Shown: positions 16,797 to 25,500 of the stretch, piece after piece
Layout of the letters: the number at the start of each line of letters is the position of its first letter
Position numbering within the stretch: the first letter of the stretch is position 1
Source: JAVBSX01 sp051660685
GTDB taxonomy: Bacteria > Planctomycetota > Planctomycetia > Pirellulales > Thermoguttaceae
Assembly (NCBI GenBank): GCA_051660685.1
Contig: JBOFQB010000111.1
Location: forward strand, 8,687 to 72,686
Length of the DNA stretch: 64,000 nt
Direction: 5' to 3'
Notes under the pieces: model-generated
The model's input: the letters and a program-made list of their open reading frames with translations, nothing else
What the model was told of the DNA's origin: nothing
The model's database searches: none
Program-made: the position numbers and the translations under genes

Positions 16797-18290
16797 CTAG
16801 CCCGCGCTTTTGGGGGAAGATACATCGTTGTAAACGGCAATCAAAGGGAGTCCCTTCTGTTCCGCAAGACGTTTTGCCGACTCGAATTCGGGGGTTTGAC
16901 GAATTTCTCCGTCCGGCAACACGGACTGTTTCCCCTGTATCACACCCCAAGTTGTTTCTAACGAACAGGAAGACCGTTCGAGCGAGGTCCGCTTGACCTC
17001 ATGTCGGCGGATTCCCAATGTCGTCGTCTGTGAAAAAATAACCTGTTCAATCGCCGGAATCTGCGATTGTCTCGCAAGAACGGAAAGTTTGTTCGCCGGA
17101 CGGTTCTTCTTCATCAAAATCGGGGTCACAAAAACATCCAACACGTCCAGCAACCATAATTTTTCAACGCAATACCCTAAAATCTCCCCGCTCACATCGT
17201 CAAGATTCGTCTCCAGCATCCAAAGACTTTCCGACTGCAACCCTAAAGGGTCGGGAACGACAACAACAGATGCCGGTTCCGCTTGTGATCGTCCGTGATC
17301 GTGAACATGTCCGTGATCGTGAACGTGTCCGTGATCGTGAGTGTGTCCGTGATCGTGAGTGTGTCCGTGATCGTGAACGTGTCCGTGATCGTGAGTGTGT
17401 CCCTGATCGTGAGTGTGTCCGTGATCGTGAGCGTGTCCGTGATCGTGAGCGTGTCCCTGATCGTGTCCCTGATCGTGAGCATGTCCGTGATTAGGAACGG
17501 CAATCTCTAGGTTGTGCGTTTCACCAATGATGAACCGCAAGATGTTTGGTTGTTGCGGCAAATCCCGACCTCCTGCGCCGTAACCGATTTGTTGGATTCG
17601 CATTGACGGAATGGACCCGTATTGAGAGACAAATTGGGCGAGAATCGCGGCTCCCGTCGGGGTCGTCAATTCAAATGGAACCCGAGAAGGGGCAATTGGA
17701 ACACCAAGCAGCAATTCGGCGGTTGCAGGAGCCGGAATTGAACACTTTCCGTGTGCAATCCGTTGTGTTCCCGTTCCCAAAGGGATCGGAGATGCGCAGA
17801 GAACGTCCAGATTCAGATAATCGAGACCAACAACGGTTGCAACGATGTCGGCAATCGAGTCGGCTGCACCGACTTCGTGAAAGTGGACTTCTTCGATTGT
17901 TTTTCCGTGAACCTTTGCTTCAACTTCAGCAATTCGGCGAAAAATCTGCCCAATCGTCGTTTTTTGGGATTCGGACAATTCCGAACATTGCGCGACCATT
18001 TCGAGGATGATTGACAGACCGCGATGTTCATGTTCGGGGGGACATTGAACGTCAACTTTTACGGCCTGAAAACCTCCTCGATTGACGGATGTTTGGACGA
18101 GTTTCAAAGGGGGGACGGGCAAGGAGGAGATAACATTTTGGAGTAATTCGAGGGGAACACCGAGCGAGAGGAGGGAACCGAGCATCATATCTCCGCTGAT
18201 GCCGGAAATACAATCGAGGTATCCTACTCTTTGAATCGGTTGTGCGGTTGAGGTTTGTTGTTGATTTCGGGTCAACAGACGAATGAGCAT
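16797..18290 (-). CDS. larC: nickel-pincer cofactor biosynthesis protein LarC (nickel chelatase)
   Basis: LarC inserts nickel into pyridinium-3,5-bisthiocarboxylic acid mononucleotide, the last step of the cofactor made by LarB-LarE-LarC for LarA-type racemases and epimerases. The 497-residue protein shows GYLDCISGISGDMMLGSLL at the N-terminus, EVHFHEVGAADSIADIV, SPIPLGTGT...HGKCSIPAPATAELL, ELTTPTGAAIL, and in the C-terminal part ETNLDDVSGEILGY and VTPILMKKNRPANKL. Between the two parts is a His-rich linker of HDHGHx units encoded by an 18-bp tandem repeat, presumably binding metal. In some bacteria the two parts are joined only by frameshifting; here the frame is continuous. ATG 18290 is preferred over TTG 18302. 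LarA, LarB and LarE are not in the window. Confidence 0.93.
   Translation of the reverse strand: MLIRLLTRNQQQTSTAQPIQRVGYLDCISGISGDMMLGSLLSLGVPLELLQNVISSLPVPPLKLVQTSVNRGGFQAVKVDVQCPPEHEHRGLSIILEMVAQCSELSESQKTTIGQIFRRIAEVEAKVHGKTIEEVHFHEVGAADSIADIVATVVGLDYLNLDVLCASPIPLGTGTQRIAHGKCSIPAPATAELLLGVPIAPSRVPFELTTPTGAAILAQFVSQYGSIPSMRIQQIGYGAGGRDLPQQPNILRFIIGETHNLEIAVPNHGHAHDQGHDQGHAHDHGHAHDHGHTHDQGHTHDHGHVHDHGHTHDHGHTHDHGHVHDHGHVHDHGRSQAEPASVVVVPDPLGLQSESLWMLETNLDDVSGEILGYCVEKLWLLDVLDVFVTPILMKKNRPANKLSVLARQSQIPAIEQVIFSQTTTLGIRRHEVKRTSLERSSCSLETTWGVIQGKQSVLPDGEIRQTPEFESAKRLAEQKGLPLIAVYNDVSSPKSAG
17284..17492. repeat. 18-bp tandem repeat encoding the LarC His-rich linker
   Basis: Roughly eleven units of an 18-base motif of the form GTGATCGTGAxCGTGTCC encode HDHGHx/HDQGHx on the minus strand. 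Units differ mainly at one position (A or G), giving Ala, Thr or Val. The array is in frame, so copy-number change by slippage would alter linker length without breaking the protein. Confidence 0.9.
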
Positions 18291-18295
18291 TTGGG

Positions 18296-18499
18296 TCAAC
18301 AAGCGAAATCTCCTTGAATGAGAATGTCGAGTATTCGAGACAATGAGTGAATGTCAATAGTTGCAACAATAGGAACGCAAGACGTTTGATCGTATCGTTT
18401 GATTTCTTGTAACCGTTCACGGGAAATTACAATAGGAGTCCTATTCTCAGCACCAAAGGTTCGTAACAAAATAGACAGCGGTTTTAACCGCTGTGTCAA
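18296..18499 (-). CDS. possible small protein upstream of larC (weak)
   Basis: A 67-codon frame ends five bases before larC ATG 18290. It has no ATG; the only start is TTG 18499. The product (ending DIHSLSRILDILIQGDFAC) has a mixed helical character and no recognised family. It could be a remnant of a longer gene whose 5' part was replaced by the repeat block at 18513-18642. Support is only its position and amino-acid composition. Confidence 0.25.
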   Translation of the reverse strand: MTQRLKPLSILLRTFGAENRTPIVISRERLQEIKRYDQTSCVPIVATIDIHSLSRILDILIQGDFAC

Positions 18500-18512
18500 A
18501 ATGTCAAAAAGT

Positions 18513-18642
18513 ATTCGCCCTGTAAGGGCGAAACAATGAATTGTGCTGCCCCTTCAGGGCAGAATAGGGTGAGTGACACTTAACCCGGGGTTTCGCAGCG
18601 CTACACCCCGGTCTATTTTGTTGCGCCCCCTCGGGGCGGAGA
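18513..18642. repeat. hairpin cluster related to A and C modules
   Basis: Four hairpins stand in a row: TTCGCCCTGTAAGGGCGAA, CTGCCCCTTCAGGGCAG, a diverged A module (TTAACCCGGGG...CACCCCGGTCTA) and GCGCCCCCTCGGGGCG. The first two and the last have different stems but the same simple hairpin form as C modules elsewhere. The cluster lies between the XhoI-like endonuclease gene end (18717) and the larC region. Confidence 0.75.
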
Positions 18643-18716
18643 TTTCATTTTTCCCCTCTGAAAATAAGGTATTTCAATGATGTTTTGTAAAAATATCCGT
18701 GAACGGATACGATTTC

Positions 18717-19433
18717 TTAACGGCGAAAAAACAGGGCAATATGGTGAGTCAACGACTGAATAAAGGGGGAAAAACCGAGTTCCTTAACCGGTTCAGCGTA
18801 TTGTCCTTTTTTCCCCTCTTGTGAATTCGATGTCAAAAAACAGGTTGCATCATAAAGACGTTCGCGGAGTAATTTTGTGAGAAACTGTTCATAACGTTGT
18901 GTGTATGAAGAATTTTTGAATTCAGGTAAAACCGGGAAATGGGGTTCCTTGACTTTTACAGGAACGGTTGATTTTTGACAATCTTCCAACAGAAACAAGT
19001 AACCGATCCAGGGTTTTTGAGAGAGCGGAAAAACTCCTTCACGGTATGCGGTCCACAAATCCGTCGCATTTCCAACTGCTTCTTCGGTCCGATTGTTAAA
19101 ATTATTTCCAAAAGAAGGTCCGATTTGCGATTTGAATTCAACGGTTGCCAAAAGATTTCCCTGAAAAAGGACAATAAGGTCCCAACGTTTTTCGGGTCGG
19201 AAGAAACCGGGCAATTCCAAGTGAGAGTTGTGATAAATAGCGTTTTCAGGACATCCACAATCAATCAGGGATTGATGAACCAACCTTGCGAATCCGTCCA
19301 TCTGTTTTCCTCCTGTTACAGACCCGCGATTCCCCCGATCCTTGATTCCGGCTTGACTGCCCTGCTCCACGAACTGCCGATTCCGGGTCTTCCAAAAGTG
19401 TTCGACTGCTTTCTCTAAGGTGTATTTTTTCAT
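18717..19433 (-). CDS. XhoI/PaeR7I-family type II restriction endonuclease
   Basis: The 238-residue protein matches the PaeR7I/XhoI family, whose members cut CTCGAG. Diagnostic segments are GNRGSVTGGKQMDGF, KRWDLIVLFQGNLLATVEFKSQ (the PD-(D/E)xK core with Asp and Glu-Phe-Lys), GPSFGNNFNNRTEEAVG and DLWTAYREGVF. Length agrees with the family (about 240-250). It is encoded just downstream of a DNA methyltransferase in the same orientation, and its first about 173 bases overlap the methyltransferase frame. The CTCGAG specificity is inferred from the family. One CTCGAG is present in the window at 45975-45980, so if the system is active that site must be protected by methylation. Confidence 0.88.
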   Translation of the reverse strand: MKKYTLEKAVEHFWKTRNRQFVEQGSQAGIKDRGNRGSVTGGKQMDGFARLVHQSLIDCGCPENAIYHNSHLELPGFFRPEKRWDLIVLFQGNLLATVEFKSQIGPSFGNNFNNRTEEAVGNATDLWTAYREGVFPLSQKPWIGYLFLLEDCQKSTVPVKVKEPHFPVLPEFKNSSYTQRYEQFLTKLLRERLYDATCFLTSNSQEGKKGQYAEPVKELGFSPFIQSLTHHIALFFRR

Positions 19434-20400
19434 CTCGAAAGGTACTCTCGTTGAGAATATTGATCTGGACCTGTTGAAACAATTGCAATGTCGCCTTTTT
19501 TACTCGGGAACAACACAACTCAAAATAATGCGGGTCCACCTCATATCCAATGCTGTTGCGCCCCCATTTTGCAGATGCAATCGTTGTCGTGCCCGTTCCA
19601 ACAAAAGGGTCCAAAACCGTATCTCCAACAAAACTGAACATCCGAATCAACCGTTCGGCCAGTTCAAGAGGATAAGGGGCCGGATGTTCACGCGTAGATG
19701 CCCCGGTTAGACCAGTCCATATCTGCTGGAACCATTGTTGATGATTCTTCTCGGAAATAATACTGAGCAATCGGGCTGCTTTTTCCGGCGTTCGGTATCC
19801 CCCGGATTTGCGCTGCATCAAAATATATTCAATGTCATTTTTTATAACCGCATTTGGCTCATAAGGTTTTCCGAGAAAACCTCCCTGACCGTTGACTTCA
19901 TAAGCCGCATTGGAAATCTTGTTCCAGATGATCGGGGCAAGATTGTCATAACCAATATTTCGACACATTTCCTGAATCGAGGCATGTAAGGGCATAACAG
20001 CATGACGTCCTCCGTTTTTACGCCGCGAAAGACAAACATCACCAACCACACAAATCAATCGTCCCCCCGGAACAAGCAGATCAAAACAGGTTTTCCAGAC
20101 TTTTTCCAACTCTCCTAGAAACAGTTCATAACTCGTAATATGCCCCAGTTGATCGGGGTGTTCTCTATACTCTTTCAACGTCCAATAGGGAGGGGATGTG
20201 ACAATCAGATGAACACCTTGCGGACACAAAGGGTCCATTGTTCTCGCATCTCCACAAATCAAACAATGTGATGTGGGGACACTTCCAGACGCATTCTCCA
20301 ACAGTTGCATCAACACAGGTGTTTTTGCAATTCGCGGGATGTCATTCTGCTGCAATGAAATGGTCCGCAACTGATCGGGTAAAAACTCGCTTAATTCCAA
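19261..20400 (-). CDS. beta-class DNA methyltransferase (N6-adenine or N4-cytosine) of the R-M pair
   Basis: The protein modifies the recognition site of the neighbouring endonuclease using S-adenosylmethionine. Motif IV TSPPYW lies near the N-terminus, followed by HITSYELFLGELEKVWKTCF and LLVPGGRLICVVGD. The SAM-binding motif DPFVGTGTTTIASAKWGRNSIGYE is near the C-terminus. This order is the beta class, which includes N6-adenine and N4-cytosine enzymes. The last about 58 residues are read in a different frame from the endonuclease start (173-base overlap) and look unlike a folded domain, so the tail may result from loss of an earlier stop. The first codon is TTG 20400, nine bases after the pilB stop in the same frame; ATG 20310 is an alternative start. 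Confidence 0.88.
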   Translation of the reverse strand: MELSEFLPDQLRTISLQQNDIPRIAKTPVLMQLLENASGSVPTSHCLICGDARTMDPLCPQGVHLIVTSPPYWTLKEYREHPDQLGHITSYELFLGELEKVWKTCFDLLVPGGRLICVVGDVCLSRRKNGGRHAVMPLHASIQEMCRNIGYDNLAPIIWNKISNAAYEVNGQGGFLGKPYEPNAVIKNDIEYILMQRKSGGYRTPEKAARLLSIISEKNHQQWFQQIWTGLTGASTREHPAPYPLELAERLIRMFSFVGDTVLDPFVGTGTTTIASAKWGRNSIGYEVDPHYFELCCSRVKKATLQLFQQVQINILNESTFRDEKIHLRESSRTLLEDPESAVRGAGQSSRNQGSGESRVCNRRKTDGRIRKVGSSIPD

Positions 20401-20409
20401 TCCGTTCCC

Positions 20410-22128
20410 CTATTCTTCCGCCAATCGGGATATACGCAAAACCTCATCAAAGGTCGTCAACCCCTTAAACGCCTTACGAATTCCATCTTGGTACAACATG
20501 CTCATTCCCTCTTTTTGGGCGGTCTTGCGTATGTCAACCGTACTCGCCTGTTTGAACGTCATCTCTCGAACTTTCGGCGTCATTAACATCAGTTCAAATA
20601 ACGCCATTCTCCCCCTGTATCCCGATTTGTTGCAGTTCCCGCAACCCCGACCTTTCATAAAATTCCCCTTTGCAGCCAATTCAAGCGGTATTCTCAACTC
20701 CCGCAATTCCGCTTCTGTCGGCGTATACGGCCGTTTACACTTCGGACAATTCGTTCGGACAAGTCGTTGCGCCATAATACCAATCACGCTGCTTGCAACC
20801 AAATACGGCGGAACTCCCATGTCAACCAATCGGGTGATTGCTCCAGGTGCATCATTCGTATGCAAGGTGCTAAACACCAAGTGTCCCGTCAACGACGCTT
20901 GAATCCCCATTGACGCCGTTTCAAGGTCGCGCATCTCTCCAACCAGAATAATATTGGGGGCTTGTCGCAACATCGCTCGAATCACCCTCGCAAAATCAAG
21001 GCCGATTGAATGTTTGATCTCAACCTGATTGATTCCGGGAAGATAATACTCAACCGGGTCTTCCGCCGTTATAATTTTTCGGGTCGGCGTGTTCAACTCA
21101 TTCAACGACGCATAAAGTGAGGTCGTCTTGCCCGATCCTGTCGGACCCGTCACCAAAATAATCCCGTTCGGTCGTCGGATAATCGAACTGAATTTCTTAT
21201 AATCACGTTCGTCAAAACCCAGTTGCGTTAGACTAACCTTAATGTTCCCTTTATCGAGAATCCGCATAACGATTGACTGACCATGACTGGTTGGAATGAC
21301 ACTGACCCGTAAATCCAGTTCCTTATCTCCCAACGTCAACTTGATTCGACCGTCCTGCGTTCGTCGCCGTTCGGCAATATCCAACTTGGAAAGAATCTTA
21401 AAACGGGACAATAAAGCCCCTTGCAATCGTTTCGGAACGGCATCCCGTTCAACCAACATTCCGTCAATTCGGTATCGAATCCGAACCCGATCTTCAAACG
21501 GCTCTATATGAATGTCCGACGCCCGGAGTTGGACCGCTTCCTGAATAATCATGTCGCACAACTTCACAATCGGGGCGTCACTTTCTCCCCCCCCAACTGT
21601 TGCTTGAACAGGTCCGCCCAGACCTTCTGTTTCCGTAAAGTCAATCGCCGTATCTGTCATCTCCTGAATCATCGAGTCCGCCGACTCTCCAATCGTCTGA
21701 CGATAATGTCGATTCACGGCATCAAAAATGATTTCCTTAGGTGCTAAAAGCAACTCAATCGGACGATTCAAAATAAATCGCAATTTGTCGAGTGTACCTA
21801 TATCATTCGGATCACTGATAATCACCCTAAGTGTTTCACCGTCTTCCTGAAACGGCAGAACACCATTTTCGCGGGCAACGGACTCGGGGATCAGCTCGAC
21901 AACGGCAGGAGGAATCAAGGTGTCACTCAGGTCAACGAATTCCAGACCATATTCTTCCGCAACAGCCCGGGTTATTTCCTCGCTGCTTGCATACCCCAAC
22001 CGAATCAGGCTCTCCTGCAACTTCAAACCCGTCGAATTGGCATATTCCTGCGTCTCGGCAATTTGAGCGGCACTCAAAACACCTTTTTTCTGCAATATTC
22101 CAAGAAAATTTAATCGTTTAGCTGACAT
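20410..22128 (-). CDS. GspE/PilB-type secretion or pilus assembly ATPase
   Basis: This 572-residue cytoplasmic hexameric ATPase powers pseudopilus or type IV pilus extension. The N-terminal MshEN-like domain (about 1-150: GVLSAAQIAETQEYANSTG, then GLEFVDLSD) precedes the core, which has SDIHIEPFEDRVRIRYRIDG, Walker A GPTGSGKTT, the Asp box, Walker B-like ILVGEMRD, and the His box STLHTNDAPGAITRL. A zinc tetra-cysteine site follows (CPKC...CGNC), typical of GspE/PilB and absent from PilT. Length matches the family. It is followed by the methyltransferase gene after nine bases, an odd operon pairing. A prepilin peptidase lies at 55183-55959; no pilin or inner-membrane platform gene is in the window. 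Confidence 0.93.
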   Translation of the reverse strand: MSAKRLNFLGILQKKGVLSAAQIAETQEYANSTGLKLQESLIRLGYASSEEITRAVAEEYGLEFVDLSDTLIPPAVVELIPESVARENGVLPFQEDGETLRVIISDPNDIGTLDKLRFILNRPIELLLAPKEIIFDAVNRHYRQTIGESADSMIQEMTDTAIDFTETEGLGGPVQATVGGGESDAPIVKLCDMIIQEAVQLRASDIHIEPFEDRVRIRYRIDGMLVERDAVPKRLQGALLSRFKILSKLDIAERRRTQDGRIKLTLGDKELDLRVSVIPTSHGQSIVMRILDKGNIKVSLTQLGFDERDYKKFSSIIRRPNGIILVTGPTGSGKTTSLYASLNELNTPTRKIITAEDPVEYYLPGINQVEIKHSIGLDFARVIRAMLRQAPNIILVGEMRDLETASMGIQASLTGHLVFSTLHTNDAPGAITRLVDMGVPPYLVASSVIGIMAQRLVRTNCPKCKRPYTPTEAELRELRIPLELAAKGNFMKGRGCGNCNKSGYRGRMALFELMLMTPKVREMTFKQASTVDIRKTAQKEGMSMLYQDGIRKAFKGLTTFDEVLRISRLAEE

Positions 22129-22134
22129 GTTGAA

Positions 22135-22311
22135 CTAAAAGGAGAGCAATAATTGCCAATAAAAATCGTAGGCTTCTGCATCATTCGTCTCCCAAACCCG
22201 ACGAATCTGCTCTTCATCACCTTTGATTTCGCCAAAACGTTCTTTTGCTTCTTCCCAAGGAATACAAACGCCCGGTTTCCTCTTCAATTTCATCTCAAAT
22301 TGCTGGTCCAT
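22135..22311 (-). CDS. small hypothetical protein preceding pilB (58 aa)
   Basis: A 58-codon frame starts at ATG 22311 and ends TAG at 22135-22137, six bases before the GspE/PilB start. The product begins MDQQFEMKLKRKPG and contains IPWEEAKERFGEIK and RRVWETNDAEAYDFYWQLLL, so it is a charged, helical protein with a Trp/Tyr-rich end. Codon use looks like the neighbours, and the spacing suggests a two-gene transcript. I do not recognise a family. It might be an accessory of the ATPase or an unrelated small protein. Confidence 0.55.
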   Translation of the reverse strand: MDQQFEMKLKRKPGVCIPWEEAKERFGEIKGDEEQIRRVWETNDAEAYDFYWQLLLSF

Positions 22312-22320
22312 CTCTGTTAT

Positions 22321-22542
22321 AGGGGTTGGGGGATAGGGATTAGGGAATAGGGGTTAGTGAATGAGGGTTGGAAGATTAGGGACAGGAAATAGGGATTAGT
22401 GAGGATTTGAGGAGTCTTTCGTTGAACCGCGATACAACGTATCGCGCGTTTTCATGTTTTTAATACGCGCGGAACGATGTTCCTCGGCTAAACGGGCGTG
22501 TATCTTGTCGCCCTATCCCCTATCCCCCATTCCCTATATCCT
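22321..22542. repeat. G-tract / B module / C-tract composite element
   Basis: A G-rich stretch (22321-22414) with repeated GGGGTTGGGGGATAGGG-like runs is followed by a B module (22421-22493) and then a C-rich stretch (22511-22542) with CCCTATCCCC runs. The G and C tracts are roughly reverse complements, so the whole forms a large imperfect palindrome. The G-tract has four or more GGG runs with short spacers on the plus strand and could form a G-quadruplex. It fills the gap between the small gene and the GH106-like gene. Confidence 0.85.
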
Positions 22543-25500
22543 ACTTCGACTCTTTCACCAAAACGAACGGTTGGAACAGTCCATAACCGATTGTATCATA
22601 CGCCGAACCAGGTCCTCGTGTTTTCGGCGATTGCCAAAATGCGTTCGGCCAAGCTGAACCTCTTGCCCGACCAATATGGTGAGGTCCAAGCAGGTTTTTC
22701 GGCGTCCCAATCACCTGAACGTCAACCGTGTTCTTTCCCGGTTGAACATAAGGGGTGATGTTGACTTTCCAAGGTGAACTGAGGACATATCCGGCTTCTT
22801 TTCCGTTGACAACGACTTTTGCGGTTGCGCCGTACCAACCGTTTGGACTTGCAGGAAGTTTGACGAAATAATCGCCCGAAACAGGATTTTCCACATCAAA
22901 CGTCTCACAATAGGAAACGGCTCCTGAGTAAAACGGCATACCCTGTTGATTCCAACCTTGCTCTTCTGTCCCTTCAACCCGGAGTTGAACCGGTTGGGGC
23001 GGTTTTACGACAAAACCTTCTTCCGCCGATTCGAGCGAAAAATCACCAAGCAAATACGCCGGTTCCAGTTCGTGATAAATCGACATCGGTTTCGCAACAA
23101 GCACAACCTCGTTTTCACCAACCTTTGCCGTCTCGCTTAAGTCTATCTTATAAAATGATTTGTCCAACCACCATTCATCTGTTTTTGCCGAAACAACCGT
23201 TCCGTTGCAGGAAATGGTGTACAAATCACTCCGTTCAACCACAATATAAAGTGGTTGGGGGACTTTTTCAGCAATTGTAAAACGATAGGTCGCGGAAAAA
23301 CCACTTTCAGCCGGAAATTCCTTCTTAATCAACGTGTCCTTAAACTGAACACCGTTATCCCAAGGATTGCGTGTTAAACCAACCGACTTACCATTTTTCT
23401 CGAACACCCAATGATTGGCTTTATGAAAATAGACATTTTTGAGGATTTCGTCCCCAACCTGAACATCCATATAATCAATCGTCAAAACATTCGGTTCCAA
23501 TCGTGTTATATTCGGTCCCGATCCCGGTTCAATCACCGTTTCCGTTGTTGAAGAAAACGGGAAATACCATTCTTTCGGAACAACCGGCGCAACCGGATTA
23601 TCACGCTGTGAAACCCGGGTCGTCCCTGAAAGAACAAGGAGCAGACTCCCGCAAGGAGGAAGTTCATACCGATATTTGATATAAGGTCGTCCAACCTCTT
23701 CACAAGGATACGGCGTTATCTCGCCTGTATCCTCATTCCAACGGTCAACATGATCCTTGTTGCTGTAAACCCAACCAGATGCCGGTTCCTCCATGCTGAT
23801 GTTCGTCAAAAACACCACATCTTTATCCCCAAGTCGGCGTCGATGATGATACACCTGTCCCGTATTTTGGGGCGGAACATAATCGGCTCGACCAAGAGCC
23901 CGTTCTTCCTTGAGAATTCCATTTGCCTGAACAAAAACATTGGCAAGACCATCTGGGGCAACCCGAAGTCCTTCTCCCGCAGTCCGGTTCCAACCGGCAA
24001 TCAACAATTTCGTTAAATCAACCTTTTTTGAACTAGGACAGTCTTCAAGCAGTTTCAACTGTTGAATTGCAACCCCTTGCGGTTCCGCTCCATTGACGAA
24101 TTTCGGCAGATCAAAGTACAAAACAGTTCCGCCCCCTTTTGCAACATTCGCAATAAAATCAAGTGTCCTAGAATCAAGATTTTCCGTATTTGGCGGGAGA
24201 ACGATCATGTCGTACATCGCTTCTCCAACAACCAGTTTTCCGTTGTTGACATGTCCCAACCGCTCGATAATGTCTTCTGAACCGAGATCGTACTCAATGT
24301 TCATCTTTTCCATTTCGTTGACCAGATGCTGGAACGAATTGCCGATTTCACCTAAAAAATCATCCCCCTGATACATCCAAGCAGTCGTTGTCGGTTCCAA
24401 CACCAAAATCCGATTGACCTGACGTCCTTGCGAAAGAGCATACTGCAATCGCGTGTTGCGATTTGCAAGCGTATGATACCCCTTCCACCATCCTGTATGA
24501 TACGAGAAGGATTGGGGATGATCCCGCTTTCTCGCCCCTCTCAAGGTCACATACGAAATATGCTCGTTAATCGTGTTAATCCCAAGTACCAATCCCCAAT
24601 CCGCCTGTCTCTTCATGTCCTCAAACCGTAAATCCCAACCCCCTGCTCCGTACAACTCACAAAGCGTCCGCGCTCGACCGGTTTGGTTGACGACGGAAGA
24701 CATTTCCTTGACAATTCGGACATTTCCGAACTGAGAATTGACATTTTCGGCATATTGATTCATCAAAACGTCAATCGCCGGTCGTTGATGCCAAATGTAC
24801 ATCGCCATATTATCCGGTCCATGTCCGGCAACCGGCCAACCATGCTCCCAATAATGCCCCGTAAACTCTAATTTGTTCTCCTCGCACCATTTGAAACAAG
24901 GTTTGGCCCAACGATCAACGAACAGATCGAGCAAAAGGCGTTGATAGTCATGTCGGACCTTTTTCCAATTTCCAATCGGTTGGACCAGACTGGGCAATGA
25001 ATCGACGAGGGAATATCCATATTTCTTCTCAAACAGGACAGGAATCTCATCATTCCAAGTTAGTCCTCCTGCTGTCTGTAAATGCGGCTCGTCCGTAAAT
25101 ATTCCCGGAACACGACCGCCAAAATCATCTCCGACTTCCCGCTTGTAAGCGTCAAAGGTAATCTCAATAAATTTTTCGGTTACACCCGGTTTTAACAGAT
25201 CGACATAGTATTGATCGCCGAACCAGGGTCCGCTTGTTGCTTCTTCAATTGTCCCGACGATCCATTTTCCTTCGCCCAATTTCCCCGCTTTTTTCGCTTC
25301 TTGTGTCACTTCCGTGATTTGTCCGTCTTCACCAACCTTAAAAATGTATTCCACATTGTCTCGGATTTTTCGCATGGATTCGACTGCGCGGAGATGCAGC
25401 CCTTTTCCCCGGGAATCGGGCATACTTTCCGGGACAAAACCGCCTGCAAAACCGCTTGGATACGAATTTTCGTCATAAATCCAAACGTTCATGTCCAATT

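Noticed and set aside
17284..17492. CRISPR-like array of short repeats
   Set aside because: Units are contiguous 18-bp repeats without spacers and encode the LarC His-rich linker in frame.
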